From positions 2,294,001 to 2,358,000 of the forward strand of contig OZ244066.1 of assembly GCA_965215545.1 (NCBI GenBank): DNA of 64,000 nucleotides. Direction: 5' to 3'. Below the pieces are notes generated by a model. The model did no database searches and was not told the DNA's origin. It worked only from the letters and a program-made list of their open reading frames with translations. The stretch is from MPNP01 sp965215545 (GTDB lineage Bacteria > Pseudomonadota > Alphaproteobacteria > Rhodobacterales > Rhodobacteraceae). Shown here in pieces: positions 15,701 through 24,740 of this stretch. Each line of letters begins with the position of its first letter. Within the stretch, counting starts at the first letter, position 1. A program made the position numbers and the translations under genes.

Positions 15701-16834
15701 ATGCTGGCAATTGATCGAATTAGAGCGTTCGCGATCCGGGCCGCCCAGGAAAATTGTCCGGTCTCGAGCCTTGGCACAATGCCGTCGCGCAACGGTCTTC
15801 TGGTTGAAGTCACGACCGAAGATGGTGCGGTTGGCTGGGGAGAGACATGGTGCAACTTCCCCCCGCAGGGCAATGTCGCACGGCTGAATCTCCTTGCCGA
15901 TGTTGTCGTGCCCGCGGTTCTGGGACGCACCTACGCATGTTTCACCGAGGTGCGACAGCACCTCGAAACCCGCTTCCGTCGCATGGCAATTCATACGGGT
16001 GAGCCGGGGTCATTCTGGCAATGTGTCGCGGGCCTGGACATGGCACTGGCTGATGCATCGGCGCGGAGAGAGAGCAAGCGGCTGTGTGATTTTCTGGGTC
16101 CCGGTGGGAGGGATTCGGTGCCGGTGTATGCGAGCACACCGGATGTGTCGCATCTCGAGGATTCGATCGAAACCCTGCGTGAGGCTGGCCACACCGCCTA
16201 CAAACTCAAGATCGGGTTTGGGCCACCGCAGGATGCAGACATGCTCAGGCGATTTCGGGCGGTTGATCCGCAGGCAGAACTGATGGTGGATGTCAATCAG
16301 AACTGGTCACTTGATGAGGCAAGGGAGCGTATCGCTTCCATCGAGCGGTACGGCATCACATTCATCGAGGAGCCGCTTCTGGCCACGGACGCGGTCGGGC
16401 AATGGGCCGCGCTTGCCAAGACTTCCAGCGTGCCGCTGGCGGCAGGCGAGAACATCACCTCGCTTGCGATGTTTGAAGACTTTCTGGTGCAGGGCAAACT
16501 CGACATCGTGCAACCTGATGTCGCAAAATGGGGCGGTATCAGTGGAGCCATGGAGGTTGCCGCACTGGCCCGAGCATCTGGAGCGACCTGCGCACTGCAT
16601 TACATGGGGACGGCGGTCGGGCTTGCTGCCTCCATCCATGCCATGGCGGCGATGGGTGATACGGGGCCCGTCGAGCTCGATGCCAATCCGAATCCACTCC
16701 GGACAGAACTCGGTGCAATCGATCTCGATGTGCACAAGGGACGCCTCGATGTCCCCAGAGGCGATGGCATCGGTTTCGTACCCGATCCGGATGCCTTGCA
16801 GCACTTTGTCGTCGCAGAATTCGCGACACATTGA
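15701..16834 (+). CDS. Enolase-superfamily (MR/MLE) sugar-acid dehydratase or racemase
   Basis: 377 aa from ATG 15701 (GTG 15695 also possible). N-terminal capping domain, then a TIM barrel with YKLKIGFG (KxK base), MVDVNQNW (Asp ligand), FIEEPL (Glu ligand) and AAGENI (Glu ligand). The C-terminal residue facing KxK is likely in LHYMGTAVG (His). These define the mandelate racemase subgroup acting on sugar or hydroxy acids. The cluster also has a clear L-fuconate dehydratase, so this enzyme probably handles a second sugar acid (for example of L-galactose or D-arabinose type); the substrate cannot be read from sequence. First gene of the plus-strand transport operon. Confidence 0.8.
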   Translation: MLAIDRIRAFAIRAAQENCPVSSLGTMPSRNGLLVEVTTEDGAVGWGETWCNFPPQGNVARLNLLADVVVPAVLGRTYACFTEVRQHLETRFRRMAIHTGEPGSFWQCVAGLDMALADASARRESKRLCDFLGPGGRDSVPVYASTPDVSHLEDSIETLREAGHTAYKLKIGFGPPQDADMLRRFRAVDPQAELMVDVNQNWSLDEARERIASIERYGITFIEEPLLATDAVGQWAALAKTSSVPLAAGENITSLAMFEDFLVQGKLDIVQPDVAKWGGISGAMEVAALARASGATCALHYMGTAVGLAASIHAMAAMGDTGPVELDANPNPLRTELGAIDLDVHKGRLDVPRGDGIGFVPDPDALQHFVVAEFATH

Positions 16835-16865
16835 CCTGATATGGATACAACAAAGGAGTATGAAC

Positions 16866-18125
16866 ATGTATCTGCGAACTCGATTGTCAATGGTCGTCCT
16901 GACCCTGTTGTTGGGTGGGGGCGCTCTCGCTGATGTCAATCTGACCTTTCGATTCAACGACAGTGAAAAGGAAGAGATACGGGCTGCACTTGATGAGTTT
17001 GAGGCCGCAAATCCGGGAATTTCCGTTGAATTGCAGACAATCTCCTGGAGCGACTCGCGGGATCAGTTTCTTCGTGAGGCCGCTGTGGGAGAGGGTCCCG
17101 ATGTCGTCCATATCGCGTTTGTCTGGACCCGGGAGATGGCCGAGGCAGGGATTCTGAAACCTGTTGATCAACTCATCCAGCATGGCGGCTTCAGGAATGG
17201 GTTTGATGATTTCATTGCCACCGACCTGACAATGTATGACGGCCGGGCCTGGGGTGTTCCATGGTCGGCCGATACCTGGGCAATGGTCTATCGGACCGAT
17301 GTTCTGGCAGAAGCCGGAATCACGGACCTTCCGGAGACCTGGGAGGAGTTGTTGCAGGACAGCCGGACCATCAAGGCGCAAACCGGCAAGACCGGTTTTG
17401 CCTTTGCCGCCGGTAATCAGTTCTGGTTCCCGATGAACTACTATCTGTGGTCAAATGGCAGCGCCGTCGTCATCGAGGATGGCAAGGAGGGCTATCGTCC
17501 GGGGGTCACCGTGAACGATCTGGCTGCGGCGATGGATTATTTCAAGACCTACATCGACGAAGGATTGGTGTCACGCTCAGTCCTGACCATCGATGTGCCA
17601 CATGATCCTGCCTTGCTGCAGTCGTTGCTGGATGGCGAGCAGGGGATGGCACTGATGCCGACGAACACCTATCGCCAACTTCTCGGTGCTTTTGAAGAGG
17701 CCAACCCCGGGGCTGATCTGCCGTTCGACTCCGGCATCATGATGGCGGGTTCGCACCCGCCCAAGACGCATCTTGGTGGGCGGACACTGGTGGTCAATGC
17801 CAGCACCGACCATCCGGCGGAATCCTGGCAATTGTTGCAATTTCTGACCCAGGCACGTCTGTTCGAGACCTACTACACCAACCAGTTCCCGGCCCAGAAA
17901 TCCCTGCTGGCGCAAATCGAGTATCGTGACGAGGAGCTGGGTTTCGCCTCGCAACTGGCCAACCACACCCGAACCTGGGGGGCATACAGCGACAGCGGTG
18001 CCGGCGTCGGGCAACTCTGGAACCTGACGGCCCGGGCAGCTGGCAAGGCCCTGTCTGGGCAGAGCAGCTCACAGGAGGCAAGTGCCGAACTGCTCCAGGA
18101 TATCAGGCGACTGCTCGACAACTGA
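16866..18125 (+). CDS. Sugar ABC transporter substrate-binding protein (extracellular type 1)
   Basis: AAAGGAG ends 7 bp before ATG 16866, so this start is preferred to the ATG at 16860. 419 aa. Signal peptide MYLRTRLSMVVLTLLLGGGA with cleavage near ALA. The mature part has the periplasmic binding protein pattern: ALDEFEAANPGISVELQ, EGPDVVHIAFVWTREMAEAG, WGVPWSADTWAMVYRTD and MALMPTNTYRQL. It binds the imported saccharide in the periplasm for the permeases that follow. A strong hairpin separates it from the permease genes. Confidence 0.9.
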   Translation: MYLRTRLSMVVLTLLLGGGALADVNLTFRFNDSEKEEIRAALDEFEAANPGISVELQTISWSDSRDQFLREAAVGEGPDVVHIAFVWTREMAEAGILKPVDQLIQHGGFRNGFDDFIATDLTMYDGRAWGVPWSADTWAMVYRTDVLAEAGITDLPETWEELLQDSRTIKAQTGKTGFAFAAGNQFWFPMNYYLWSNGSAVVIEDGKEGYRPGVTVNDLAAAMDYFKTYIDEGLVSRSVLTIDVPHDPALLQSLLDGEQGMALMPTNTYRQLLGAFEEANPGADLPFDSGIMMAGSHPPKTHLGGRTLVVNASTDHPAESWQLLQFLTQARLFETYYTNQFPAQKSLLAQIEYRDEELGFASQLANHTRTWGAYSDSGAGVGQLWNLTARAAGKALSGQSSSQEASAELLQDIRRLLDN

Positions 18126-18140
18126 TCGCAGTCAATCAAA

Positions 18141-18171
18141 CGCGGTCTGCCTGGTTTTCGGGCAGACCGCG
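18141..18171 (+). terminator. Intercistronic hairpin (attenuator) after the binding-protein gene
   Basis: Perfect 11-bp stem (cgcggtctgcc/ggcagaccgcg) with a 9-base loop, 15 bp after the stop. Such hairpins usually stabilise the binding-protein part of the transcript and reduce read-through to the permeases. Confidence 0.65.
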
Positions 18172-18185
18172 ACAGGCAAAGCATC

Positions 18186-19112
18186 ATGACCTTGAGGATG
18201 TCCATCAAATTCCGTGACCGGCTGACAGTCTTCTGGATGCTGTTGCCTGTGTTTGCCGTCCTCGTTGCCTTCTACCTCTATCCCACACTCTACAATATCG
18301 AGCTCAGTCTGACCGATATCACCCTGCTGAAACTCCGGACAGGTGGTGCTCCCGTCGGCCTCGAAAACTACCGTGAATTCCTGTCGAGTGCGGGATTTCT
18401 TGACTTGGCGGTCAACACGATTGTCTGGCTCACGGCGGTGACCGTTCTCCTCCGGATGTTGCTGGGTTTGCTGTTTGCACTGTTGCTGAATTCCCGGTTT
18501 CTTGAGACCCTGCGATTGACAACCCTGACCCGGCTTGTCCTGCTGGTGCCCTGGGCGACACCGCCTGTCGTTGCCGTCATCGCCTGGCGATGGCTCTTTG
18601 ATCCCGGCCATGGCGCGATCAATCGCCTGCTTCTGTCAACGGGTCTGATCACGAATCCGGTTGCCTTTCTGGCCGATCTCCGCACGGTCTGGCCATCGAT
18701 CGTGACAATTGTTGTCTGGAACACCACGCACCTTGTGGCAGTGTCGCTTCTCGCAGCCTTGCAGTCCATTCCGGAGGAGCTGAATGAAGCGGCTGCCATT
18801 GATGGCGCAACACGCTGGCAACAATTCAGGTTTGTCACCTTGCCCTACCTGCTTCCAACCCTGTCCGTTCTTGGTCTCATGTCCGTCATCTGGACATTCA
18901 ACAACTTTGTTTATGTCTGGCTGGCAACCGGAGCGGGACCCGGAACCTTCACCAACGTTTTGGCCACAGAGATTTACATCAAGGCATTCATCGACCTGCG
19001 TATCGGCTACAGTTCGGCAATTGGTGTCGTCATGGCGGTGGTCATGGCAGGATTCGGTGCACTCTACTTCCGTTTCTTCGGCCTCCATGACATGCAGGAC
19101 AAGGTTGGATGA
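18186..19112 (+). CDS. Sugar ABC transporter permease (MalF type)
   Basis: 308 aa; ATG 18186 (18198 possible). Six hydrophobic segments beginning with LTVFWMLLPVFAVLVAFYLY. The EAA loop that docks on the ATPase reads EELNEAAAIDGATRWQQFRF. Partner of the next permease, which overlaps by 4 bp, and of the binding protein upstream. The ATPase is probably the divergent gene at 13833-14903. Confidence 0.9.
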   Translation: MTLRMSIKFRDRLTVFWMLLPVFAVLVAFYLYPTLYNIELSLTDITLLKLRTGGAPVGLENYREFLSSAGFLDLAVNTIVWLTAVTVLLRMLLGLLFALLLNSRFLETLRLTTLTRLVLLVPWATPPVVAVIAWRWLFDPGHGAINRLLLSTGLITNPVAFLADLRTVWPSIVTIVVWNTTHLVAVSLLAALQSIPEELNEAAAIDGATRWQQFRFVTLPYLLPTLSVLGLMSVIWTFNNFVYVWLATGAGPGTFTNVLATEIYIKAFIDLRIGYSSAIGVVMAVVMAGFGALYFRFFGLHDMQDKVG

Positions 19113-19948
19113 CCAGGAAGGGGCGCAATGGCTGGCAACCCGCCGCGTTTGTCGAGAGGGGATTCATGCTCCTGGCATTCCTGGGCTTCATGACCTTTCT
19201 TCTGGCACCAGCCGTTTTCGTGTTCAAGGGATCTGTCGAGAATCTTGCCGTTTCACTGGTGGCCAATGAACCCGGTCTGACCGCCCGGAACTATCTTGTG
19301 ATCTGGCATGATGGTTATTTCAGATATGTCCTGAACAGCCTGTCGATCTGCATTGCGTCCACGGTCCTCGCGTGTGGAATCTCCCTCTTTGCCGCCTATG
19401 CTCTTTCGCGCTTTGCGTTTCCGGGGCGCGGACTTCTGTTCGGAGCGATTCTTGGCGGGCAGTTCTTTCCCTGGATCATTCTGGTCAATCCGATCTTCAT
19501 CTTCTTTGCACGCGGTGGGTTGATCAACAGTCATCTGGGCCTGATCCTTTGCTACACAGCCTTCATCACGCCCTTTACCGTCTACCTGCTTGCCGGATAT
19601 CTGACGACGATACCGAAGAGTATCGATGACGCCGCGATTGTCGATGGCGCCAATCGCCTCCAGGTCATCGGTCATGTCATCCTTCCGATCATGTGGCCGG
19701 GCCTTGTCGCGGCCGCAACCTATGGTTTCCTGCAGAGCTGGTCGGAATACTTGTTGGCCCTGGCCCTGATCACCGAAACAAGATTGAAGACAATCCCCCT
19801 GGGTCTTTACCAGTATTTTGGGGATGTGCAGATCGACTGGGGAGCGGTGATGGCCGGGTCGGTTGTGGCCACGGTGCCCACACTTCTTCTCTTCCTGCCC
19901 TTGCAAAGGAAACTTGTGGCCGGACTGACGCAGGGTGCCATGAAATGA
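19109..19948 (+). CDS. Sugar ABC transporter permease (MalG type)
   Basis: 279 aa, ATGA overlap with the upstream permease. Six hydrophobic segments; EAA motif KSIDDAAIVDGANRLQVIGH. The end LVAGLTQGAMK is typical of the family. The last few bases of the gene are the beginning of the 1,010-bp direct repeat, which recurs at 22901 without the rest of this gene. Confidence 0.9.
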   Translation: MTRKGRNGWQPAAFVERGFMLLAFLGFMTFLLAPAVFVFKGSVENLAVSLVANEPGLTARNYLVIWHDGYFRYVLNSLSICIASTVLACGISLFAAYALSRFAFPGRGLLFGAILGGQFFPWIILVNPIFIFFARGGLINSHLGLILCYTAFITPFTVYLLAGYLTTIPKSIDDAAIVDGANRLQVIGHVILPIMWPGLVAAATYGFLQSWSEYLLALALITETRLKTIPLGLYQYFGDVQIDWGAVMAGSVVATVPTLLLFLPLQRKLVAGLTQGAMK

Positions 19949-20947
19949 CACCGAGGGGTGATCTGGTGTAGAGGGGCTTGTGCCGGACCTGGCAAAAGGC
20001 CGGCATGTCCCGGACCTTGCTTCCGATGATGCCTGGTGACTCGAATGCGGACGGTCGATGCTTGCAGGGACGAGCGATGACATGACACAAGAGATGATCG
20101 ATTCCCATCACCATTTCTGGTGCATCGGTCGTGGCGATTACGGCTGGCTGACACCGGACATGTCAGTGTTGTACCGGGACTATCTGCCGGGCGACTTCGC
20201 GCCTCTCCTGACCGAGGCCAATGTCGTCGGAACGATCCTTGTGCAGGCGGCCCCGACCGAGGCGGAGACGCGTTACCTGCTTGACCTTGCCTCAAGCACG
20301 CCCTTCGTTCTCGGGGTCGTTGGCTGGATCGACTTCGATGCCGACGATGCCGCCGAACGTGTCGAGCATGCTGCAGCACAGGACAGGCTTGTCGGTGTGC
20401 GCCCGATGCTTCAGGACATGCCGGCGGCCGAATGGATCCTGCAGCCCCGTCTGGCACCGGTGTTCGAGGCCGTGTCGGGATCCGGCCTGACGTTTGATGC
20501 GCTGATCCGGTCCGATCAGCTTGCCATCATCGATCAATTGGCGCACCGTTATCCCACCCTGCGGATCATTGTGGATCATTGCGCCAAACCGGGCATCGCC
20601 ATCGGGGCGTACGACGTCTGGTCCGAAAACATCCAGCGCATTGCCCAACGGAACACCGTATTCTGCAAGTTCTCGGGTCTGACGACGGAAGCGGGTCCTG
20701 GCTGGCACCCCGATCACCTGGCACCGTATTTTGACCGGGTCTGGACGAGTTTTGGCCCGGATCGTCTCCTTTGGGGAAGCGATTGGCCGGTGTGTCTGGG
20801 CGCCACAACCTATGCCGCGTGGTGCCGGGCCTGCGATGCGCTGACCGCCGGGTTGACGGCCGACGAGCAGACGGCGTTTGTTTACAAGAATGCCCTTGTC
20901 GCCTACAATCTGGACGCCGCATGAGCGGGACCTGCCGACCCGGGCCG
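19938..20947 (+). repeat. 1,010-bp direct repeat, copy 1
   Basis: Matches 22901-23910 at a constant offset of 2,963. I see three substitutions (in ggtgatctgg/ggtgttctgg, acctggc/acccggc, and ggcgccacaa/ggcaccacaa). The unit contains the complete lactonase gene with its leader. Confidence 0.9.
20082..20924 (+). CDS. Amidohydrolase-family lactonase (L-fuconolactonase type), copy 1
   Basis: 280 aa from ATG 20082 (an ATG at 20058 adds 8 residues). MTQEMIDSHHHFW carries the HxH metal-binding motif; ALIRSDQL, RIIVDHCAKP (His) and LLWGSDWPV (metal Asp) complete the TIM-barrel amidohydrolase pattern of COG3618 lactonases. It should open L-fucono-lactone (the product of the aldo/keto reductase) to L-fuconate. 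A second copy at 23045-23887 differs at a single residue (CLGAT against CLGTT). Confidence 0.85.
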   Translation: MTQEMIDSHHHFWCIGRGDYGWLTPDMSVLYRDYLPGDFAPLLTEANVVGTILVQAAPTEAETRYLLDLASSTPFVLGVVGWIDFDADDAAERVEHAAAQDRLVGVRPMLQDMPAAEWILQPRLAPVFEAVSGSGLTFDALIRSDQLAIIDQLAHRYPTLRIIVDHCAKPGIAIGAYDVWSENIQRIAQRNTVFCKFSGLTTEAGPGWHPDHLAPYFDRVWTSFGPDRLLWGSDWPVCLGATTYAAWCRACDALTAGLTADEQTAFVYKNALVAYNLDAA

Positions 20948-21121
20948 CTAGTGGATGTTTCAATACAGAGACTTGCACATATCCTTAAGCCTCCTGCGTC
21001 GCTGCCTTCGTGGATTCACAGGGGGAAGTCCTTGAATCTCCCATATTCCATGGTCGCATGATCGCAACAAGAAATCCAGACATCTGCCCATTCAGACGAA
21101 ATGTTCTGTATTGACCACTAG
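20948..21121. mobile_element. MITE-like element with CTAG-bounded inverted ends
   Basis: A 174-bp segment beginning ctagtgg....caatacagag and ending tctgtattgaccactag, i.e. inverted termini. It begins exactly where copy 1 of the direct repeat ends. A third terminus, attgaccactag, ends at 22657, so 20948-22657 may be a larger decayed element. CTAG target bias is known for IS630-type elements; the assignment is tentative. Confidence 0.5.
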
Positions 21122-21584
21122 ACCGCCGATGGCAGGGCCAAGGCGGTGGCCAGCACGGCGGCAAGGAGGGCGCAGTCGTTCAGGGCGGTGGGGGGCAGCG
21201 GGTCATGCAAATCCCCTAATCGGGTTGATGTCCTCAATCTACACCTTTTGGTGTCCAAAAGCAAGCCTGTGCCTGATCACACCCTATGTGACTCCTGATT
21301 CTCTTCGGTTCGCCCTGATTCGGGATCTTCATCGGTTGGTGATGGCGAGAGGCCTCGTCGATCATGGGGTTGCGAGCGGCGCTCCCGGTTGCCTGCATTC
21401 TTTCGACAGCACCGCCCTTCCGTGATTTCTCTGGCCTTCTTTGCGGGCGACGACGGAGATCTCAACCCGTGACCGCTGGCCGCATCGTCTCTTTTCCAAG
21501 CTCATCCACCCCGGTGCCACCGCGAACCGGATGACCATCCAATCGCACCCCACTTGAAAGAACCCTTCTGGGTGAATTCCGGTC
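21122..21584. other. No gene supported
   Basis: Between the MITE-like element and the coiled-coil protein gene. Contains a short hairpin acaccttttggtgt (about 21241). Open frames show no recognisable protein. Confidence 0.4.
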
Positions 21585-21959
21585 TCAACCAATCCGCACG
21601 TCAACGATCATCCACACGAGCAACGCGACGATCACCCCTCCGATCGCCTTGATCCAACGGAGTTCGGTCCGCAGTTCAGCAATATCGGTTTTCAGCTCGG
21701 TGCGCAGTTCCGAAATATCGATCTTTACAGCAGCAATATCGGTTTTCAGCTCGGTGCGCAGTTCCGAAATATCGATCTTTACAGCAGCAATATCGGTTTT
21801 CAGCTCGGTCCGCAGTTCCGAAACATCGGCTTTCGCCGCGACGCCTCCGGTGACGCCCGCCCGCACAGCGTCGGTGATTGCCTCGGCCTGGTCGGCATCA
21901 AAACCCTTGGCCTTGAGCTCGCGCGAAACCGCCAGGGTATCGAAGAGTGCATCGGCCAT
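21585..21959 (-). CDS. DUF1640-like coiled-coil membrane protein with internal repeats
   Basis: 124 aa. N-terminus MADALFDTLAVSRELKAKGF followed by AEAITDAV is the usual start of DUF1640/CCDC90-like proteins. The middle is a coiled coil made of an 18-residue unit (SELRTELKTDIAAVKIDI) repeated about 2.5 times, and the C-terminus has one membrane segment (AIGGVIVALLVWMIVDVRIG). Many alphaproteobacterial copies lie near mobile DNA. It sits between the two copies of the lactonase repeat. Confidence 0.7.
   Translation of the reverse strand: MADALFDTLAVSRELKAKGFDADQAEAITDAVRAGVTGGVAAKADVSELRTELKTDIAAVKIDISELRTELKTDIAAVKIDISELRTELKTDIAELRTELRWIKAIGGVIVALLVWMIVDVRIG
21677..21830. repeat. 54-bp tandem repeat (about 2.8 copies)
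   Basis: Units start at 21677, 21731 and 21785. The first two are identical by eye; the third has substitutions near its end. It encodes the coiled-coil heptads, so copy number can change in frame. Confidence 0.8.
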
Positions 21960-22900
21960 GGTTCGGGCTCACAAAGGTCAGGTTACCAGCACGTGCACCG
22001 TAATCCACCCGGCTGCCGCCGTCAAGATGTTGTGCCTGACCAGAGACATGGATGCTCCAGGCTCTCTTCGGCGATCGACGGCGCTGAAATGTTTGACGGT
22101 CTTGCTGGGGTCGACCGAAGCTGTGCGGGTGTCGGCATCACTCCGGTGCACCTGCCGGTGACCCGGCGGGCCCCGCGCGTTACGACCGACCGGAGGGATG
22201 CCGCCCGCCGGATCCAGGCCCCGGAGCGATCGATCCACCGGGGGACCGTGCGGCTCTGGTGTGGGTCCGGGGGTGCGGATGCGGACCGACGCCGGCGCCC
22301 GCGGGTGCGTGGCTCACGCGTCAGCGCATGGGGGCGTCTGGCCCACCACCTGTGTGGGTTCTGGCCGGTGCCGGGTGTCCTGGCCCACCAGCCCCCGACC
22401 TGCCACCATCCGGGTGGGCCTGTCGTGCCAGGCTGGTTGTGGCCCGGATCGGTGCCGGGGCCCCAAGCACGCGGCTCCAGACGTGCAGGACTCGGGTCCG
22501 CCCGTCTGACCCAGCGGCGCGGCATCGGCCCCAACTGGCCGCCGATGGGCCCGGCCCTTCCGCTGGCGCCGGGACCCCGAGGACCTCGTGGCGTCCTCGC
22601 AGCGCGGGCACCGGCGGCTGGAAGGAAAACATGCATCTGTATAAGATTGACCACTAGGCGCACACGCGCGACGGGCCGACCGGCGTTGCCCTGGGGGTGC
22701 CCGCCCGGGACCCGGTCCTGACGATGGACCCGGGCCCCAGGCGTGGCGTTGGGCTGTGGACGTGGGGTTACGAGGTCCATCCCCTGCTGGACCAACCCGT
22801 TATGACGAGGGAGGACAGGCCAAGGCCGGCGGGCAGGACTGGCCGTCTGGCGCCGGGCGTTGCAAATGTTGCCCATCAGAGTGCGATGGTCGCAGCGGGG
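21960..22900. other. GC-rich stretch without a supported gene, inside the duplicated region
   Basis: Long open frames on both strands read as proline/arginine/glycine-rich sequence without family motifs, much like 11870-12774. The only landmark is the inverted-end sequence ccactag at 22651-22657. Confidence 0.4.
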
Positions 22901-23910
22901 CCATGAAATGACACCGAGGGGTGTTCTGGTGTAGAGGGGCTTGTGCCGGACCCGGCAAAAGGCCGGCATGTCCCGGACCTTGCTTCCGATGATGCCTGGT
23001 GACTCGAATGCGGACGGTCGATGCTTGCAGGGACGAGCGATGACATGACACAAGAGATGATCGATTCCCATCACCATTTCTGGTGCATCGGTCGTGGCGA
23101 TTACGGCTGGCTGACACCGGACATGTCAGTGTTGTACCGGGACTATCTGCCGGGCGACTTCGCGCCTCTCCTGACCGAGGCCAATGTCGTCGGAACGATC
23201 CTTGTGCAGGCGGCCCCGACCGAGGCGGAGACGCGTTACCTGCTTGACCTTGCCTCAAGCACGCCCTTCGTTCTCGGGGTCGTTGGCTGGATCGACTTCG
23301 ATGCCGACGATGCCGCCGAACGTGTCGAGCATGCTGCAGCACAGGACAGGCTTGTCGGTGTGCGCCCGATGCTTCAGGACATGCCGGCGGCCGAATGGAT
23401 CCTGCAGCCCCGTCTGGCACCGGTGTTCGAGGCCGTGTCGGGATCCGGCCTGACGTTTGATGCGCTGATCCGGTCCGATCAGCTTGCCATCATCGATCAA
23501 TTGGCGCACCGTTATCCCACCCTGCGGATCATTGTGGATCATTGCGCCAAACCGGGCATCGCCATCGGGGCGTACGACGTCTGGTCCGAAAACATCCAGC
23601 GCATTGCCCAACGGAACACCGTATTCTGCAAGTTCTCGGGTCTGACGACGGAAGCGGGTCCTGGCTGGCACCCCGATCACCTGGCACCGTATTTTGACCG
23701 GGTCTGGACGAGTTTTGGCCCGGATCGTCTCCTTTGGGGAAGCGATTGGCCGGTGTGTCTGGGCACCACAACCTATGCCGCGTGGTGCCGGGCCTGCGAT
23801 GCGCTGACCGCCGGGTTGACGGCCGACGAGCAGACGGCGTTTGTTTACAAGAATGCCCTTGTCGCCTACAATCTGGACGCCGCATGAGCGGGACCTGCCG
23901 ACCCGGGCCG
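22901..23910 (+). repeat. 1,010-bp direct repeat, copy 2
   Basis: Starts with the last codons of the MalG-type permease (ccatgaaatga) although the permease itself is absent here, which shows that copy 1 is the parental site and copy 2 the duplicate, or that the intervening 1.95 kb was inserted with target duplication. Confidence 0.9.
23045..23887 (+). CDS. Amidohydrolase-family lactonase (L-fuconolactonase type), copy 2
   Basis: Identical to the gene at 20082-20924 except for one residue (CLGTT in place of CLGAT); all metal ligands (HHH near the N-terminus, VDHCAKP, GSDWPV) are kept. It stands directly upstream of the SDR, FAH-type and dehydratase genes and is therefore the copy that reads with the catabolic genes, while copy 1 follows the permeases. 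The pair allows excision of the intervening DNA by homologous recombination. Confidence 0.85.
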   Translation: MTQEMIDSHHHFWCIGRGDYGWLTPDMSVLYRDYLPGDFAPLLTEANVVGTILVQAAPTEAETRYLLDLASSTPFVLGVVGWIDFDADDAAERVEHAAAQDRLVGVRPMLQDMPAAEWILQPRLAPVFEAVSGSGLTFDALIRSDQLAIIDQLAHRYPTLRIIVDHCAKPGIAIGAYDVWSENIQRIAQRNTVFCKFSGLTTEAGPGWHPDHLAPYFDRVWTSFGPDRLLWGSDWPVCLGTTTYAAWCRACDALTAGLTADEQTAFVYKNALVAYNLDAA

Positions 23911-23984
23911 GTTGGCCGGATCCGGTGGTCTTGTGGACAGCAATGCCATGCTGTCGGTCGCAATCATGAGAGATGGAGGTTGCA

Positions 23985-24713
23985 GTGACCCACCTTGAGA
24001 CGCAGAACGCACTTGTCACAGCAGCAGGGCAGGGCATCGGTCGCGCGGCGGCCCATGCGCTCCGGGCGGCAGGGGCGCAGGTTCTGGCCACGGATATCAA
24101 TGATGCTGCGCTTGCCCAGTTGTCCAGCGAGGGGTTTGCCACAGAGTGCCTGGATGTTTGCGACCGACCGGCCATCAGCCGCGTGGTGGCGGGTGCCGGG
24201 CCCATCCGGATTCTTTTCAATTGTGCCGGCTATGTCCATGCCGGCACTCTTCTCGAGATGACCTCCGAGGACCTCGATGAGGCGCTGCGGCTCAATGTGG
24301 TGGCCATGGCGGACATGGCGCGTGCCATCCTGCCGGGCATGATCGCCGCGGGTGGTGGCGTGATCCTCAACATGGCGTCTGTCGCATCCAGCATCAAGGG
24401 CGTCCCCAACCGGGCCGCCTACTCGATCTCGAAGGCGGCTGTGCTCGGACTCACCAAGAGCATTGCCGCCGATTATGTTGCCGAGGGCATTCGGTGCAAT
24501 GCGATTTGCCCTGGCACGGTGGACACCCCGTCGCTCCGGGACCGGATCGAGGCTGCAGGTGGCGGCGCAGCCGCCCGTGAAGCGTTTGTGGCCCGGCAGC
24601 CCATGGGTCGGATCGGGACAGCTGAGGAAATCGCGGATCTCGTCGTCTATCTCGCCGGGGCCCGTTTCACGACAGGTCAGGCCTACGCCATCGATGGCGG
24701 TTGGGCACTCTGA
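23985..24713 (+). CDS. SDR-family 2-keto-3-deoxy-L-fuconate dehydrogenase (probable)
   Basis: GTG at 23985 is preferred: GGAGG ends 5 bp before it, whereas the ATG at 23973 has no such signal. 242 aa. NAD-binding TAAGQGIGRA, DIND at the end of beta-2, NCAGYVHAGT, the catalytic Ser in MASVASSIKGVPNRAAYSIS with YSISK (Tyr, Lys), and ICPGTVDTPSL. It matches the SDRs that oxidise 2-keto-3-deoxy-L-fuconate to the 2,4-diketo acid with NAD. Followed 27 bp later by the diketo-acid hydrolase. Confidence 0.85.
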   Translation: MTHLETQNALVTAAGQGIGRAAAHALRAAGAQVLATDINDAALAQLSSEGFATECLDVCDRPAISRVVAGAGPIRILFNCAGYVHAGTLLEMTSEDLDEALRLNVVAMADMARAILPGMIAAGGGVILNMASVASSIKGVPNRAAYSISKAAVLGLTKSIAADYVAEGIRCNAICPGTVDTPSLRDRIEAAGGGAAAREAFVARQPMGRIGTAEEIADLVVYLAGARFTTGQAYAIDGGWAL

Positions 24714-24740
24714 ATGGACAGTCGGGACAGGAGACTCCAC

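Noticed and set aside
22150..22900. Long minus-strand open frame upstream of the second lactonase copy as a gene
   Set aside because: It reads as GC-biased low-complexity sequence and overlaps the lactonase leader; no motif supports it.
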